DNA from: an uncultured Prevotella sp.
Lineage (GTDB): Bacteria > Bacteroidota > Bacteroidia > Bacteroidales > Bacteroidaceae
Assembly: GCA_900772835.1 (NCBI GenBank)
Contig: CAAGSA010000118.1
Location: 1 to 48,893, forward strand
Length of the DNA stretch: 48,893 bases
Reading direction: 5' to 3'
The position numbers and the translations under genes were made by a program. This document shows positions 25,691 through 32,692 of the stretch, piece by piece. The notes beneath the pieces are model-generated. The model was not told the DNA's origin. It saw only the letters and a program-made list of their open reading frames with translations, and made no database searches. Positions within the stretch are counted from its first letter, which is position 1. Each line of letters begins with the position of its first letter.

Positions 25691-26332
25691 ATGAAACGTT
25701 CAGAAAGATACGAGAGAGTGTTGGCACATTTCCGTGAAGCGATGCCACACGTTACTACGGAACTCGAGTTCGGCAGTGTTTTCCAGCTGCTTGTTGCTAC
25801 TATGCTGAGTGCTCAGTGTACCGACAAACGCGTTAATCAGGTCACACCGGCTCTGTTCTGCCGCTTTCCAGATGCAAAGACGATGGCACAAGCAGACGAG
25901 GACGATGTATACAATTTCATACAAAGCGTTTCATATCCCAATGCCAAGGCGCGCCATCTTGTGCAGATGGCACAGATGCTCATTGAAAGAAGTGGAGGCG
26001 AGGTGCCGCAGACGCTTGATGAGCTGGTCTCACTGCCGGGAGTGGGGCGTAAGACGGCGAACGTTATACTTGCTGTGGCATACGGCAAGGCGGCAATGCC
26101 GGTTGACACGCATGTGTTTAGGGTGAGTCGCCGGCTCGGTCTTGTGCCCAAAAGTGCCGATACACCGCTTGCTGTTGAAAAACAACTCGTGAAGAATATC
26201 CCTGCCGACATGCAGGCTGATGCCCACCACTGGCTTCTTCTCCACGGACGTTATGTATGCACAAGTCGTGCTCCACATTGCGCCAAGTGTCCGTTTGCCG
26301 ATTTCTGTCCGGGAAGGAAAGAGTTTATGTGA
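25691..26332 (+). CDS. nth: Endonuclease III
   Basis: A 213-aa DNA glycosylase/AP lyase that removes oxidised pyrimidines. The helix-hairpin-helix LPGVGRKTANVIL holds catalytic Lys121. Asp139 lies in MPVDTHVFRV. The [4Fe-4S] loop is C190-x6-C197-x2-C200-x5-C206. The ATG at 25691 matches the family N-terminus (MKRSERYERVLAHF); the in-frame ATG at 25652 would add 13 atypical residues within a few nt of the upstream terminator. Single gene between the nusB operon and rpoD. Confidence 0.96.
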   Translation: MKRSERYERVLAHFREAMPHVTTELEFGSVFQLLVATMLSAQCTDKRVNQVTPALFCRFPDAKTMAQADEDDVYNFIQSVSYPNAKARHLVQMAQMLIERSGGEVPQTLDELVSLPGVGRKTANVILAVAYGKAAMPVDTHVFRVSRRLGLVPKSADTPLAVEKQLVKNIPADMQADAHHWLLLHGRYVCTSRAPHCAKCPFADFCPGRKEFM

Positions 26333-26484
26333 TTCTTTCCTTTGTCGTGTTTTACTTGGATTGTGGAGGTTCAACCGGGAAACATTTCGTGTCTGTTTTA
26401 TGTATAAATCAGAGCTGTTTTCCAATATAAATTGAATAAAAAGCTTAAATGAACGCCTGAAAACTGTATTTTTGTCGTTTTTTG

Positions 26485-26515
26485 GTTGCTATTAGCGAAT
26501 TTTTTTGTAGATTTG
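26485..26515 (+). promoter_or_regulatory. Promoter of rpoD
   Basis: TAGATTTG (26508-26515) is a consensus -7 element. GTTG (26485-26488), 19 nt upstream, is a partial -33; a full TTTG at 26481-26484 is 23 nt away. The leader is about 100 nt. Confidence 0.55.
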
Positions 26516-26619
26516 CAATTGGTATAATATGCATAACTCACAACTGTGCTTCAATGTGTTGGCAGAAGAGTTTGCGTTTGTGCCGCAAAAAATAAGAAAA
26601 TGCTTAAACTTTATATTCT

Positions 26620-27483
26620 ATGAGACAACTGAAAATCACAAAATCGATAACGAACCGCGAGAGTCAGTCGCTGGATAAGTACTTGCAGGAAATAGGACAC
26701 GAGGAACTGCTCAGTGCCGATGAAGAAGTGGAATTGGCGCAGCGTATAAAAAAAGGTGACCGAAAGGCTCTTGAGCGCTTGACGAAGGCGAACTTGAGGT
26801 TTGTTGTTTCCGTTGCAAAGCAGTACCAGAATCAGGGGCTTTCGCTGCCCGATCTCATAAACGAAGGAAACGTTGGATTGATAAAGGCAGCCGAGAAGTT
26901 CGACGAGACGCGCGGCTTCAAGTTTATCTCATATGCTGTGTGGTGGATTCGTCAGAGTATCCTTCAGGCTATAGCCGAGCAGAGCCGTATAGTGCGCCTG
27001 CCGTTGAATCAGGTGGGCTCGGTGAATAAGATTAACAAGGCATTAAACAAGTTTGAGCAGGAGAATGAAAGGCGTGCAAGCGTTGACGAAATTGCAGAAC
27101 GTGTGGATATGCCGGAGGACAAGATAGCAGATGCAATGAAGATAAACGGCAGGCACATATCTATGGATGCCCCGTTCACCGACGGAGAGGACGGCAGCCT
27201 GATAGACGTTATGCCAAATGGAGATGCTCCAGACCCCGACAACACTCTCGTGATTGAGTCGTTGCGCGATGAAATTAAGCGTGCTTTACAGGCATTGAAC
27301 GAAAGGGAACGCAAGGTCGTGGAGGCATTCTTTGGCATTGACCAGCCGGAGAAGACTCTGGAGGAAATCGGAGCGGAATACGGACTGACACGTGAGCGTG
27401 TAAGACAGATAAAGGAAAAGGCTATCAGGCGCTTGCGCCACAGTACGCAGAACAAAATGCTGAAGTCGTTCCTCGGGCAATAG
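26620..27483 (+). CDS. rpoD: Primary sigma factor (Bacteroidetes sigma-A type)
   Basis: A 287-aa sigma-70. Region 1.2 is SLDKYLQEIGHEELLSADEE. Region 2 has NLRFVVSVAKQYQNQGL, DLINEGNVGLIKAAEKFD and GFKFISYAVWWIRQSI. Region 3 is about 135-190. Region 4 has TLEEIGAEYGLTRERVRQIKEK. Region 1.1 is absent and the whole protein is very short, as in Bacteroidetes primary sigmas, which read TTTG/TAnnTTTG promoters; those promoters are abundant in this window. No terminator is visible before the following small gene (28-nt gap), so downstream genes may share its transcript. Confidence 0.97.
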   Translation: MRQLKITKSITNRESQSLDKYLQEIGHEELLSADEEVELAQRIKKGDRKALERLTKANLRFVVSVAKQYQNQGLSLPDLINEGNVGLIKAAEKFDETRGFKFISYAVWWIRQSILQAIAEQSRIVRLPLNQVGSVNKINKALNKFEQENERRASVDEIAERVDMPEDKIADAMKINGRHISMDAPFTDGEDGSLIDVMPNGDAPDPDNTLVIESLRDEIKRALQALNERERKVVEAFFGIDQPEKTLEEIGAEYGLTRERVRQIKEKAIRRLRHSTQNKMLKSFLGQ

Positions 27484-27511
27484 AGAGTAAATATAAAAGA
27501 TAGAAAAGAAT

Positions 27512-27931
27512 ATGAAATTTTACAAGAGTATTGTGACTGTTATGCTGTTGTTGCTGACGATGATAGCAGTCACGGTAAATGCGAAAGACAGGAATGTCAA
27601 GAGAATGTATGTGTTTGGCGTTTCCACATCTTTCAACGATTCTACGGTCTATTTCACCACGATTCAGACACTCGATTCGGTGAATGTTGCGGGAAAGACA
27701 AGCCTTCTTTCTGACAAGCAAGAATATTCTTGGCAGCTGAAAGACTATTTCAGCAAGCATGGTATGCAGAATCGCACCTGTGTTACCGTGAACAATAAGG
27801 ACCGCAAGAAGCTGGAGAAGATTTACGGAAAGCTGAAGCAAAAATACAGCAAGAAATGGAAATACACGGTGAAGAGCCTTGCCGATGATGATTTCAAGTA
27901 TGAGCGTGTAGTAGAGGCGCAACTTCAGTAA
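27512..27931 (+). CDS. Small exported protein of unknown function
   Basis: A 139-aa product with a clear signal peptide (MKFYKSIVTVMLLLLTMIAVTVNA) and a basic mature part (about 115 aa) containing KKLEKIYGKLKQKYSKKWKY. I do not recognise a family. It lies 28 nt after rpoD and 37 nt before the kinase-like gene, all in one direction. It could be a substrate of the downstream cassette or merely a passenger; nothing in the sequence decides. Confidence 0.75.
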   Translation: MKFYKSIVTVMLLLLTMIAVTVNAKDRNVKRMYVFGVSTSFNDSTVYFTTIQTLDSVNVAGKTSLLSDKQEYSWQLKDYFSKHGMQNRTCVTVNNKDRKKLEKIYGKLKQKYSKKWKYTVKSLADDDFKYERVVEAQLQ

Positions 27932-27968
27932 GAGTCCTTTGTAGTATGGATAAAGCATCGTGTGCATT

Positions 27969-28865
27969 ATGAAAATGTTTTTCCGTATAGCCGGGTTTGA
28001 CATAGAGATTGATTTCCGGAACACGGAAACCAACGATGGCAGTCTCATACCGTCCTTTCGCCCTTTCCGCATTGGCGATGCGGAGTGCGGCAGCGATTTG
28101 TTGTTCCGCATCGATGTGTCCGATATGTTGCAGCCGCGTCGTACCGGAAGGGAGCGTATAGGCAAGTTCGACACGGGTAATGGCGAAACTGTTGTGGACC
28201 GATATGAAGACGGTTCATACCAGTTCATTATAAAGGATATATCAGGAGGGGAGTGCTGTCTGCTGCAAGCCGACAGCACTTTCCGCAATTGTAGCTGTGC
28301 GCTGAACGGAAACCGGAATATGCGTACATTCGGGTTGAACAATGCCCTTATGTTAGTATACGCTTTTGCTGGCAGCAGAAGGAATACGCTTCTTATACAT
28401 GCGTCGCTTGTACGAGAACGCGGCTACGGTTATGCCTTCATTGCCAAAAGCGGAACAGGCAAGAGTACCCAGGTGGCAAACTGGTTGAAATGTATTCCGG
28501 GGTGCGACCTGATGAATGATGACAATCCGATAGTAAGGATAATTGACGGTGAGGCATTTGTCTATGGCAGTCCGTGGAGCGGAAAGACACCATGCTACCG
28601 CAACGTCAAGGCTCGGCTCGGGGCTCTTGTGCGTATAGACCGCGACAAAAGGAATTGGGTGGAGAAGATGCCGCCGGTTATGGCCTTTGCTTCTGTGCTG
28701 CCTTCTTGCTCGTCGATGAAGTGGGACAGTGGAATATTCAATGCTGTGTGCGATAGTGTCACGCGGCTTGTGGAGACAATAGGTATCTATACATTACATT
28801 GTTTGCCCGACGAAGAGTCGGCGGTAGTATGCCATAAGGCAGTCTCTCTGTCGGAGAGACTATGA
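27969..28865 (+). CDS. HPr-kinase-like P-loop protein of a PqqD-type cassette
   Basis: A 298-aa protein whose C-terminal half resembles the HPr kinase/PEP-carboxykinase fold. The P-loop is AKSGTGKST (159-167), followed by an Asp pair (LMNDDNP, D184/D185) and GSPWSGK (200-206) with TPCYRNVKARLGALV. The N-terminal half (1-140) is a beta-rich domain without known motifs. Such kinase-like proteins occur beside PqqD-like proteins in peptide-modification loci (lasso-peptide kinases are one known case). No HPr or PTS gene is nearby, so classical HPr kinase activity is unlikely. The ATG at 27969 is chosen over a GTG three codons earlier. Its stop overlaps a 20-codon ORF (ATGA at 28862). Confidence 0.8.
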   Translation: MKMFFRIAGFDIEIDFRNTETNDGSLIPSFRPFRIGDAECGSDLLFRIDVSDMLQPRRTGRERIGKFDTGNGETVVDRYEDGSYQFIIKDISGGECCLLQADSTFRNCSCALNGNRNMRTFGLNNALMLVYAFAGSRRNTLLIHASLVRERGYGYAFIAKSGTGKSTQVANWLKCIPGCDLMNDDNPIVRIIDGEAFVYGSPWSGKTPCYRNVKARLGALVRIDRDKRNWVEKMPPVMAFASVLPSCSSMKWDSGIFNAVCDSVTRLVETIGIYTLHCLPDEESAVVCHKAVSLSERL

Positions 28866-28924
28866 GGCTTGCAATGAATGGAGAAAGTAAGGATATGAGA
28901 TTAATTTGTGCTTTATATGGATGA
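28862..28924 (+). CDS. Candidate 20-codon ORF coupled to the kinase-like gene
   Basis: Its ATG overlaps the kinase-like stop codon (ATGA, 28862-28865), and its TGA (28922-28924) lies 7 nt inside the next gene, whose ATG is at 28917. The encoded peptide is MRLAMNGESKDMRLICALYG. It could be a minimal precursor peptide, a coupling leader that lets ribosomes reach the next start, or chance. No biochemical motif supports a product. Its position between kinase and peptidase with overlap at both ends is the only evidence. Confidence 0.3.
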   Translation: MRLAMNGESKDMRLICALYG

Positions 28925-29426
28925 CAGCAGTTTGAGCGGTGCCGAAAGCGTCGCATCACTGAAGATAAAGGTTAAGGAGAAGCGTTTTTCCAATTCGGAG
29001 TTCATACCGGAGGTTATAAAGTTTCTGCAAGAAGGTCATACGGTCACCTTGCAGCTTCACGGGTTCAGTATGCGCCCGTTCCTTGAAGACGGGCGCGACA
29101 AGGCTTTGCTTGTAAAAGCGAGTAACCCGAAGGTTGGAGCACCTGTGCTGGCAGAAGTCGGCTCGGGGCGTTATGTGCTTCATCGCATAGTGAAGATAAC
29201 GGGCGACGAGGTAGTGCTGCGCGGCGACGGCAACCTTGGTGTTGAACATTGTCGCCTTGCCGATATCAAGGGCGAAGCCCTCGGCTTTTATCGCAAGGGG
29301 CGTCAACGGCTCGACAAGACGAACGGACTGAAGTGGCGTACTTATTCATTCTTTTGGATGCTGCTGTTGCCGCTGCGCAGGTATATCCTCGCTGTTCATC
29401 GTCGTGTTTTCATCAGAAAGAAATAA
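28917..29426 (+). CDS. S24/S26-type signal-peptidase-like protein
   Basis: A 169-aa protein with the core of S24/S26 serine peptidases. The nucleophile is Ser51 in HGFSMRPFLEDG. The second conserved box is RYVLHRIVKI (His89), as in Ser-His archaeal/ER-type signal peptidases rather than Ser-Lys bacterial ones. GDEVVLRGDGN follows. There is no N-terminal membrane span. The C-terminus (about 140-169, FFWMLLLPLRRYILAVHRR) is hydrophobic and basic and may attach it to the membrane. It lies between the kinase-like and PqqD-like genes, where it could trim a modified peptide. Substrate unknown. Confidence 0.78.
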   Translation: MDDSSLSGAESVASLKIKVKEKRFSNSEFIPEVIKFLQEGHTVTLQLHGFSMRPFLEDGRDKALLVKASNPKVGAPVLAEVGSGRYVLHRIVKITGDEVVLRGDGNLGVEHCRLADIKGEALGFYRKGRQRLDKTNGLKWRTYSFFWMLLLPLRRYILAVHRRVFIRKK

Positions 29427-29439
29427 AAAACAACAAGAT

Positions 29440-29712
29440 ATGAAAGCTAAGAAAGGTTTTAATTTGCGCAACGTCTGTGGCGAACATGTAGTAGTGGCAG
29501 ACGGGAAAGAGAATATTGACTTCAGCAAGATAATCAATATGAACGAGAGTTCGGCTTATCTTTGGAGTAATCTTCAGGGTAAGGATTTCACCGTTGACGA
29601 TATGGTGGCTTTGCTTACTCAGGAGTATGACGTAGATGATGCCACGGCGCACCGTGACTCGGAGCATCTCATGGCTCTCTGGAAAGAGGCAGGTCTATTG
29701 GATGAAAACTGA
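29440..29712 (+). CDS. PqqD-like peptide chaperone (RRE domain)
   Basis: A 90-aa protein covering a full PqqD/RiPP-recognition-element fold: KKGFNLRNVCGEHVVVA, then NMNESSAYLWSNLQGKDF, then DDMVALLTQEYDVDDATAHRD and the end helix LMALWKEAGLLDEN. PqqD-type domains bind precursor peptides and present them to modifying enzymes. The ATG at 29440 starts the conserved fold; a longer GTG/ATG-started frame from 29404 overlaps the peptidase gene. No radical-SAM enzyme or precursor is adjacent. Last gene of the rpoD-led run, followed by a long hairpin. Confidence 0.85.
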   Translation: MKAKKGFNLRNVCGEHVVVADGKENIDFSKIINMNESSAYLWSNLQGKDFTVDDMVALLTQEYDVDDATAHRDSEHLMALWKEAGLLDEN

Positions 29713-29722
29713 AATATGAATT

Positions 29723-29776
29723 AAGAGTTATTCCCAATTCATCTTTTGCAATTATAATGAATTGGGAATAACTCTT
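29723..29776. terminator. Perfect 20-bp inverted repeat between convergent genes
   Basis: The arms 29723-29742 and 29757-29776 are perfect complements with a 14-nt loop, lying between the PqqD-like gene (+) and the lipoprotein gene (-). Probably a bidirectional terminator, though the flanking T/A runs are weak. The length and perfection would also fit a small mobile hairpin element. Confidence 0.65.
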
Positions 29777-29802
29777 GCCGGTTTATCTTTTTCCTTTGAA
29801 AT

Positions 29803-30936
29803 TTACTCTTCTATCAGTTTGAAATATTTCGTTCCGCCGCGTCCCTTCATTTCCGGGTGAGCAACTATTATGAAGTCTCTGAGCAGCAGGTTAGGTCGGA
29901 ACGGCACGTCTTCGAAGAATGTATTAGTGGCAGTGTTGCATCCGTATACATTTTTTTCTTTGAAAGCCTTTATCAGCTTGAATCCTTTGTTTTCCGAATC
30001 AAACTCTCCGAGGGTCATCGCGTTGCCGGGTTTGTAGTAGCGCAGCAGCCATATATCAGCATTTGCACATTCAGCCAACACACTCTCCGGTGCACGTTGT
30101 ATGCTTCCTGCTGATTTGTCGTTGGCGTAGATGTAGCGTGTGTTAGCATCTTTCAGCAGCTGTGCCATTGTTGACTGTCCGCCGGGCAAATACCAGATTC
30201 CGCTTTCAGGCTTGTCCATAACTACCGTAGGACAGCTCCGTGCTTTGTGTGCTGTTTCTTTCAGGGCGTTGTAGTCGTGTTCTGTTTCGGCAAACATCTT
30301 TTCGCCTCTGTCTTCCGCACCGAGCAATAGAGCATAGAATCTTACCCATTCTGCCCTTCCCAGCGCTGTAGGTTCCATATAATCGGCCAGTTCAATGATG
30401 GGCACTCCCAGTTTCTCCACTTTTCCGTATCCGCCGGTGTTCTGCAGGGGCGAGAGGAATATGGCATCGGGTGAGATGCTTATTATTTTCTCTATGTCGG
30501 GCGACATAGAGTTGCCACAGTCGGTTGTGAGCTTTCCCTTCAGTCTGTCTTTCATCCATCCGGCGTTAAGGAATGCAGCGTCGCATACCCCGGCGATGCT
30601 GTTCTCTTTGCCGAGTAGTCTTGCCAGTTCACAGTGTACGGATGTTGATATTACGCATTTTCCGAGAGGAACTCTTACTACTGTCGCTCCCTGTGTGTCG
30701 GCAGGTATTTTCGTCTGTTTTCCGGCAATCAGGTATTTGTGCAAAGCCTTTCCCTTGTGCCATGGGTCGGTGAGTTCGGCAATATAATAGCCGTCGTGTT
30801 TCACGATGGTTATGTTTTTTGCGTAGCTGAAAGACAAGGAATCCCCTTCCTTGTCGTTTCCTGCCGTCTTGTTGTTACAGGAAGAGAAAAGGAAAGGGAT
30901 TGCAATCAGCAAAATCAGAAATTTGCTTTTCATCAT
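29803..30936 (-). CDS. Periplasmic-binding lipoprotein (FecB/BtuF-like), orphan
   Basis: The 377-aa lipoprotein has lipobox FLFSSC (Cys20). The fold is of the iron-siderophore/cobalamin/haem type (PF01497): PLGKCVISTSVHCELARLLG, SIAGVCDAAFLNA, SPDIEKIISISPDAIFLSP and PRPNLLLRDFI-like PFRPNLLLRDFIIVAHPE. It binds a metal chelate for an ABC importer, but no permease or ATPase gene is adjacent. It must share another system, or the importer lies elsewhere. 14 nt after the acidic-protein gene, in the same operon. The ligand cannot be told. Confidence 0.82.
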   Translation of the reverse strand: MMKSKFLILLIAIPFLFSSCNNKTAGNDKEGDSLSFSYAKNITIVKHDGYYIAELTDPWHKGKALHKYLIAGKQTKIPADTQGATVVRVPLGKCVISTSVHCELARLLGKENSIAGVCDAAFLNAGWMKDRLKGKLTTDCGNSMSPDIEKIISISPDAIFLSPLQNTGGYGKVEKLGVPIIELADYMEPTALGRAEWVRFYALLLGAEDRGEKMFAETEHDYNALKETAHKARSCPTVVMDKPESGIWYLPGGQSTMAQLLKDANTRYIYANDKSAGSIQRAPESVLAECANADIWLLRYYKPGNAMTLGEFDSENKGFKLIKAFKEKNVYGCNTATNTFFEDVPFRPNLLLRDFIIVAHPEMKGRGGTKYFKLIEE

Positions 30937-30950
30937 TTTGCCATTATGTT

Positions 30951-31757
30951 TTAATAATCGTCGTCGGCTACGTCCTCTGCTTCGAGCGACAGTTCTGCCG
31001 GGTCTTCTTCTATTGTTGTGCGATAGCTCTCTTCGGTCATCTTGTCTTCGTCGAACTCGTCGTCGTCGTCATCGTCGCCATATCTGTCGTCGATTTCCGG
31101 CAGATCCTCGTCGTCCTCGTCGTCATCATTGCTGTTTCGCTTCGGCTTTTCGCTGTCTAAGTCGAGGTGTGGCTTTTCGTCGAGAGGCTTTACCTTGGCG
31201 AATATGGCTTCTGTCCATGCGCCTTTCGGAATCTCGAGCACATCGAATCCGTCTTCCACTTTCTTTTCGTACAGTCCGCCCTTCTTGTGCAGTCTGTCTT
31301 TCGGCAGTGTTGTTGTGCTGATGTCGAATCCGCTCTGTATGATGTCTTGTATGCTTTGCGAGAGCGAGTCCCATCCTCCGCCGAAGTTTCTTTCTATTAC
31401 TTCCATGAGCTTCGCTGCCGAAATGTGGCGTATGTTCTCGTATGTGAGGTCGGTGACGCGCATGATTGTCTTTTTCTTTAGTGCAATCTTCTTGCTTGTC
31501 TTTTCGTCGAGCTTCACTTCTGTCACCTTGAAATCCCTTGCTTCGTATTTGCGTATTACTTCCGGGCGATCGATTTTTACTTCTTCAAGTTCGAAAGCGC
31601 TGCGAATCACGTCGATGTAGTGGTTGAAATTATCGCCGAGGTCGGCGTCCTTTTCGGCTGCTTCCATCATTCTGAACACGTCGTTCTCCTGCAGGTCCCA
31701 AACGTTGCTTTTGTTCAAAGTCTTCAATGTCAGTGCTTTTTTACTTTCTTCTTTCAT
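30951..31757 (-). CDS. Conserved-looking protein with highly acidic C-terminal tail
   Basis: A 268-aa protein, no family recognised. Residues 1-205 are ordinary soluble sequence (FGGGWDSLSQSIQDIIQSGFD, KGGLYEKKVEDGFDVLEIP). The last about 60 residues are almost all Asp/Glu (e.g. DDDDDDEFDEDKMTEES). Acidic tails like this occur in RNA-polymerase delta subunits, histone-chaperone-like and DNA-mimic proteins; no such role is shown here. It lies between the nitrilase (38-nt gap) and the lipoprotein gene (14-nt gap). The repetitive GAC/GAA codons make the opposite strand look like a long Ser-rich frame, which is a shadow. Confidence 0.8.
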   Translation of the reverse strand: MKEESKKALTLKTLNKSNVWDLQENDVFRMMEAAEKDADLGDNFNHYIDVIRSAFELEEVKIDRPEVIRKYEARDFKVTEVKLDEKTSKKIALKKKTIMRVTDLTYENIRHISAAKLMEVIERNFGGGWDSLSQSIQDIIQSGFDISTTTLPKDRLHKKGGLYEKKVEDGFDVLEIPKGAWTEAIFAKVKPLDEKPHLDLDSEKPKRNSNDDDEDDEDLPEIDDRYGDDDDDDEFDEDKMTEESYRTTIEEDPAELSLEAEDVADDDY

Positions 31758-31795
31758 GTTTAGCTAAAATATTCTTTTTTTGTTGTTTCGTATTT

Positions 31796-32575
31796 TTACA
31801 ATTTCTCGATGCTGAAGCTTTCCCTGTCTTTCAGTACGGGGAAACTTCTGCGGAAACTGTTCTGTTTCTCGAAGTCTATTTCTGCCGTGGCGGCAGAAGC
31901 CGTCTGCCCGGCATCGGCTACAGTCTTGCCGTACGAATTCACGATAATGCTTCCCCCGTTGTATGGACACATAGGGTCTTTGCCCACGCGGTTCACTCCC
32001 ACCACACAGCACTGGTTCTCCAGGGCCCTTGCCCTGAGCAGCGTTGTCCACACCTCCTGCCGTGGGGTAGGCCAGTTTGCTGCGAGAATGATGGCGTCGT
32101 AGTCGTCGTTGTTGCGGCTCCATACCGGGAAACGCAGGTCGTAGCATACGAGGAGCAGGAATCTGACTCCACGGAACTCTACCACTACGCGCCGCTTGCC
32201 CGGCGTGTAGAACCTGTCTTCCCCTCCGCAACCGAAGAGATGCCGCTTGTCGTAGAAGTCGAAGCTGCCGTCCGGTCTTACGAAATACATCCTGTTGGCG
32301 TATTCTCCCTCCGCCGTCCTGATGGATAGCGAACCGCAGATGGCAGCATCAGTTTCTGCCGCCATACGCTTCATCCATGCCAGGGAACCGCTTTCGCTGC
32401 ACGTTTGTTCGTCTTCAGCCATTCCCTGCGGTTCTGTTGCGAATCCCGTAGCCCACATTTCGGGCAGCACGTACACATCGGAGTGTGGCGCACTTGCCAT
32501 GAGCCTTTCTGCATCATTCTGATTCACAGTAGGTTCGTTCCATACTATGTCTGTCTGGACTGCGGTTATAATCAT
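31796..32575 (-). CDS. Nitrilase-family amidohydrolase (omega-amidase-like)
   Basis: A 259-aa member of the carbon-nitrogen hydrolase family. The Glu39 (LPEMWATGF), Lys110 (YDKRHLFG) and Cys144 (LLVCYDLRFPVW) triad is intact. The pattern matches YafV/omega-amidases, which hydrolyse alpha-ketoglutaramate or ketosuccinamate as metabolite repair. The ATG at 32575 gives the standard N-terminus (MIITAVQTDIVW). Longer frames run over the promoter. First gene of the minus-strand operon. Confidence 0.9.
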   Translation of the reverse strand: MIITAVQTDIVWNEPTVNQNDAERLMASAPHSDVYVLPEMWATGFATEPQGMAEDEQTCSESGSLAWMKRMAAETDAAICGSLSIRTAEGEYANRMYFVRPDGSFDFYDKRHLFGCGGEDRFYTPGKRRVVVEFRGVRFLLLVCYDLRFPVWSRNNDDYDAIILAANWPTPRQEVWTTLLRARALENQCCVVGVNRVGKDPMCPYNGGSIIVNSYGKTVADAGQTASAATAEIDFEKQNSFRRSFPVLKDRESFSIEKL

Positions 32576-32608
32576 CTGATCCACTGTTGTAGCCTTTTTA
32601 GTGTGCTG

Positions 32609-32639
32609 CAAAAGTAATACATTATCCTTTATCCGCAAG
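32609..32639 (-). promoter_or_regulatory. Promoter of the nitrilase operon
   Basis: TACTTTTG (32616-32609) with CTTG (32639-32636) 19 nt upstream on the minus strand. It is divergent from the rarA promoter, 17 nt away. Confidence 0.65.
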
Positions 32640-32655
32640 TTTTTGGCGTATATTT

Positions 32656-32687
32656 TTTGTCTATGTGGCATATATTTCATAATTTTG
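32656..32687 (+). promoter_or_regulatory. Promoter of rarA, abutting the start codon
   Basis: TTTG (32656-32659), 20-nt spacer, TAATTTTG (32680-32687). Only 5 nt separate the -7 box from the ATG at 32693, so the mRNA should have essentially no leader. Confidence 0.75.
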
Positions 32688-32692
32688 CATAT

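Noticed and set aside
31042..31620. 192-codon Ser-rich plus-strand frame
   Set aside because: It is the reverse of the Asp/Glu-rich tail and body of the acidic minus-strand gene.
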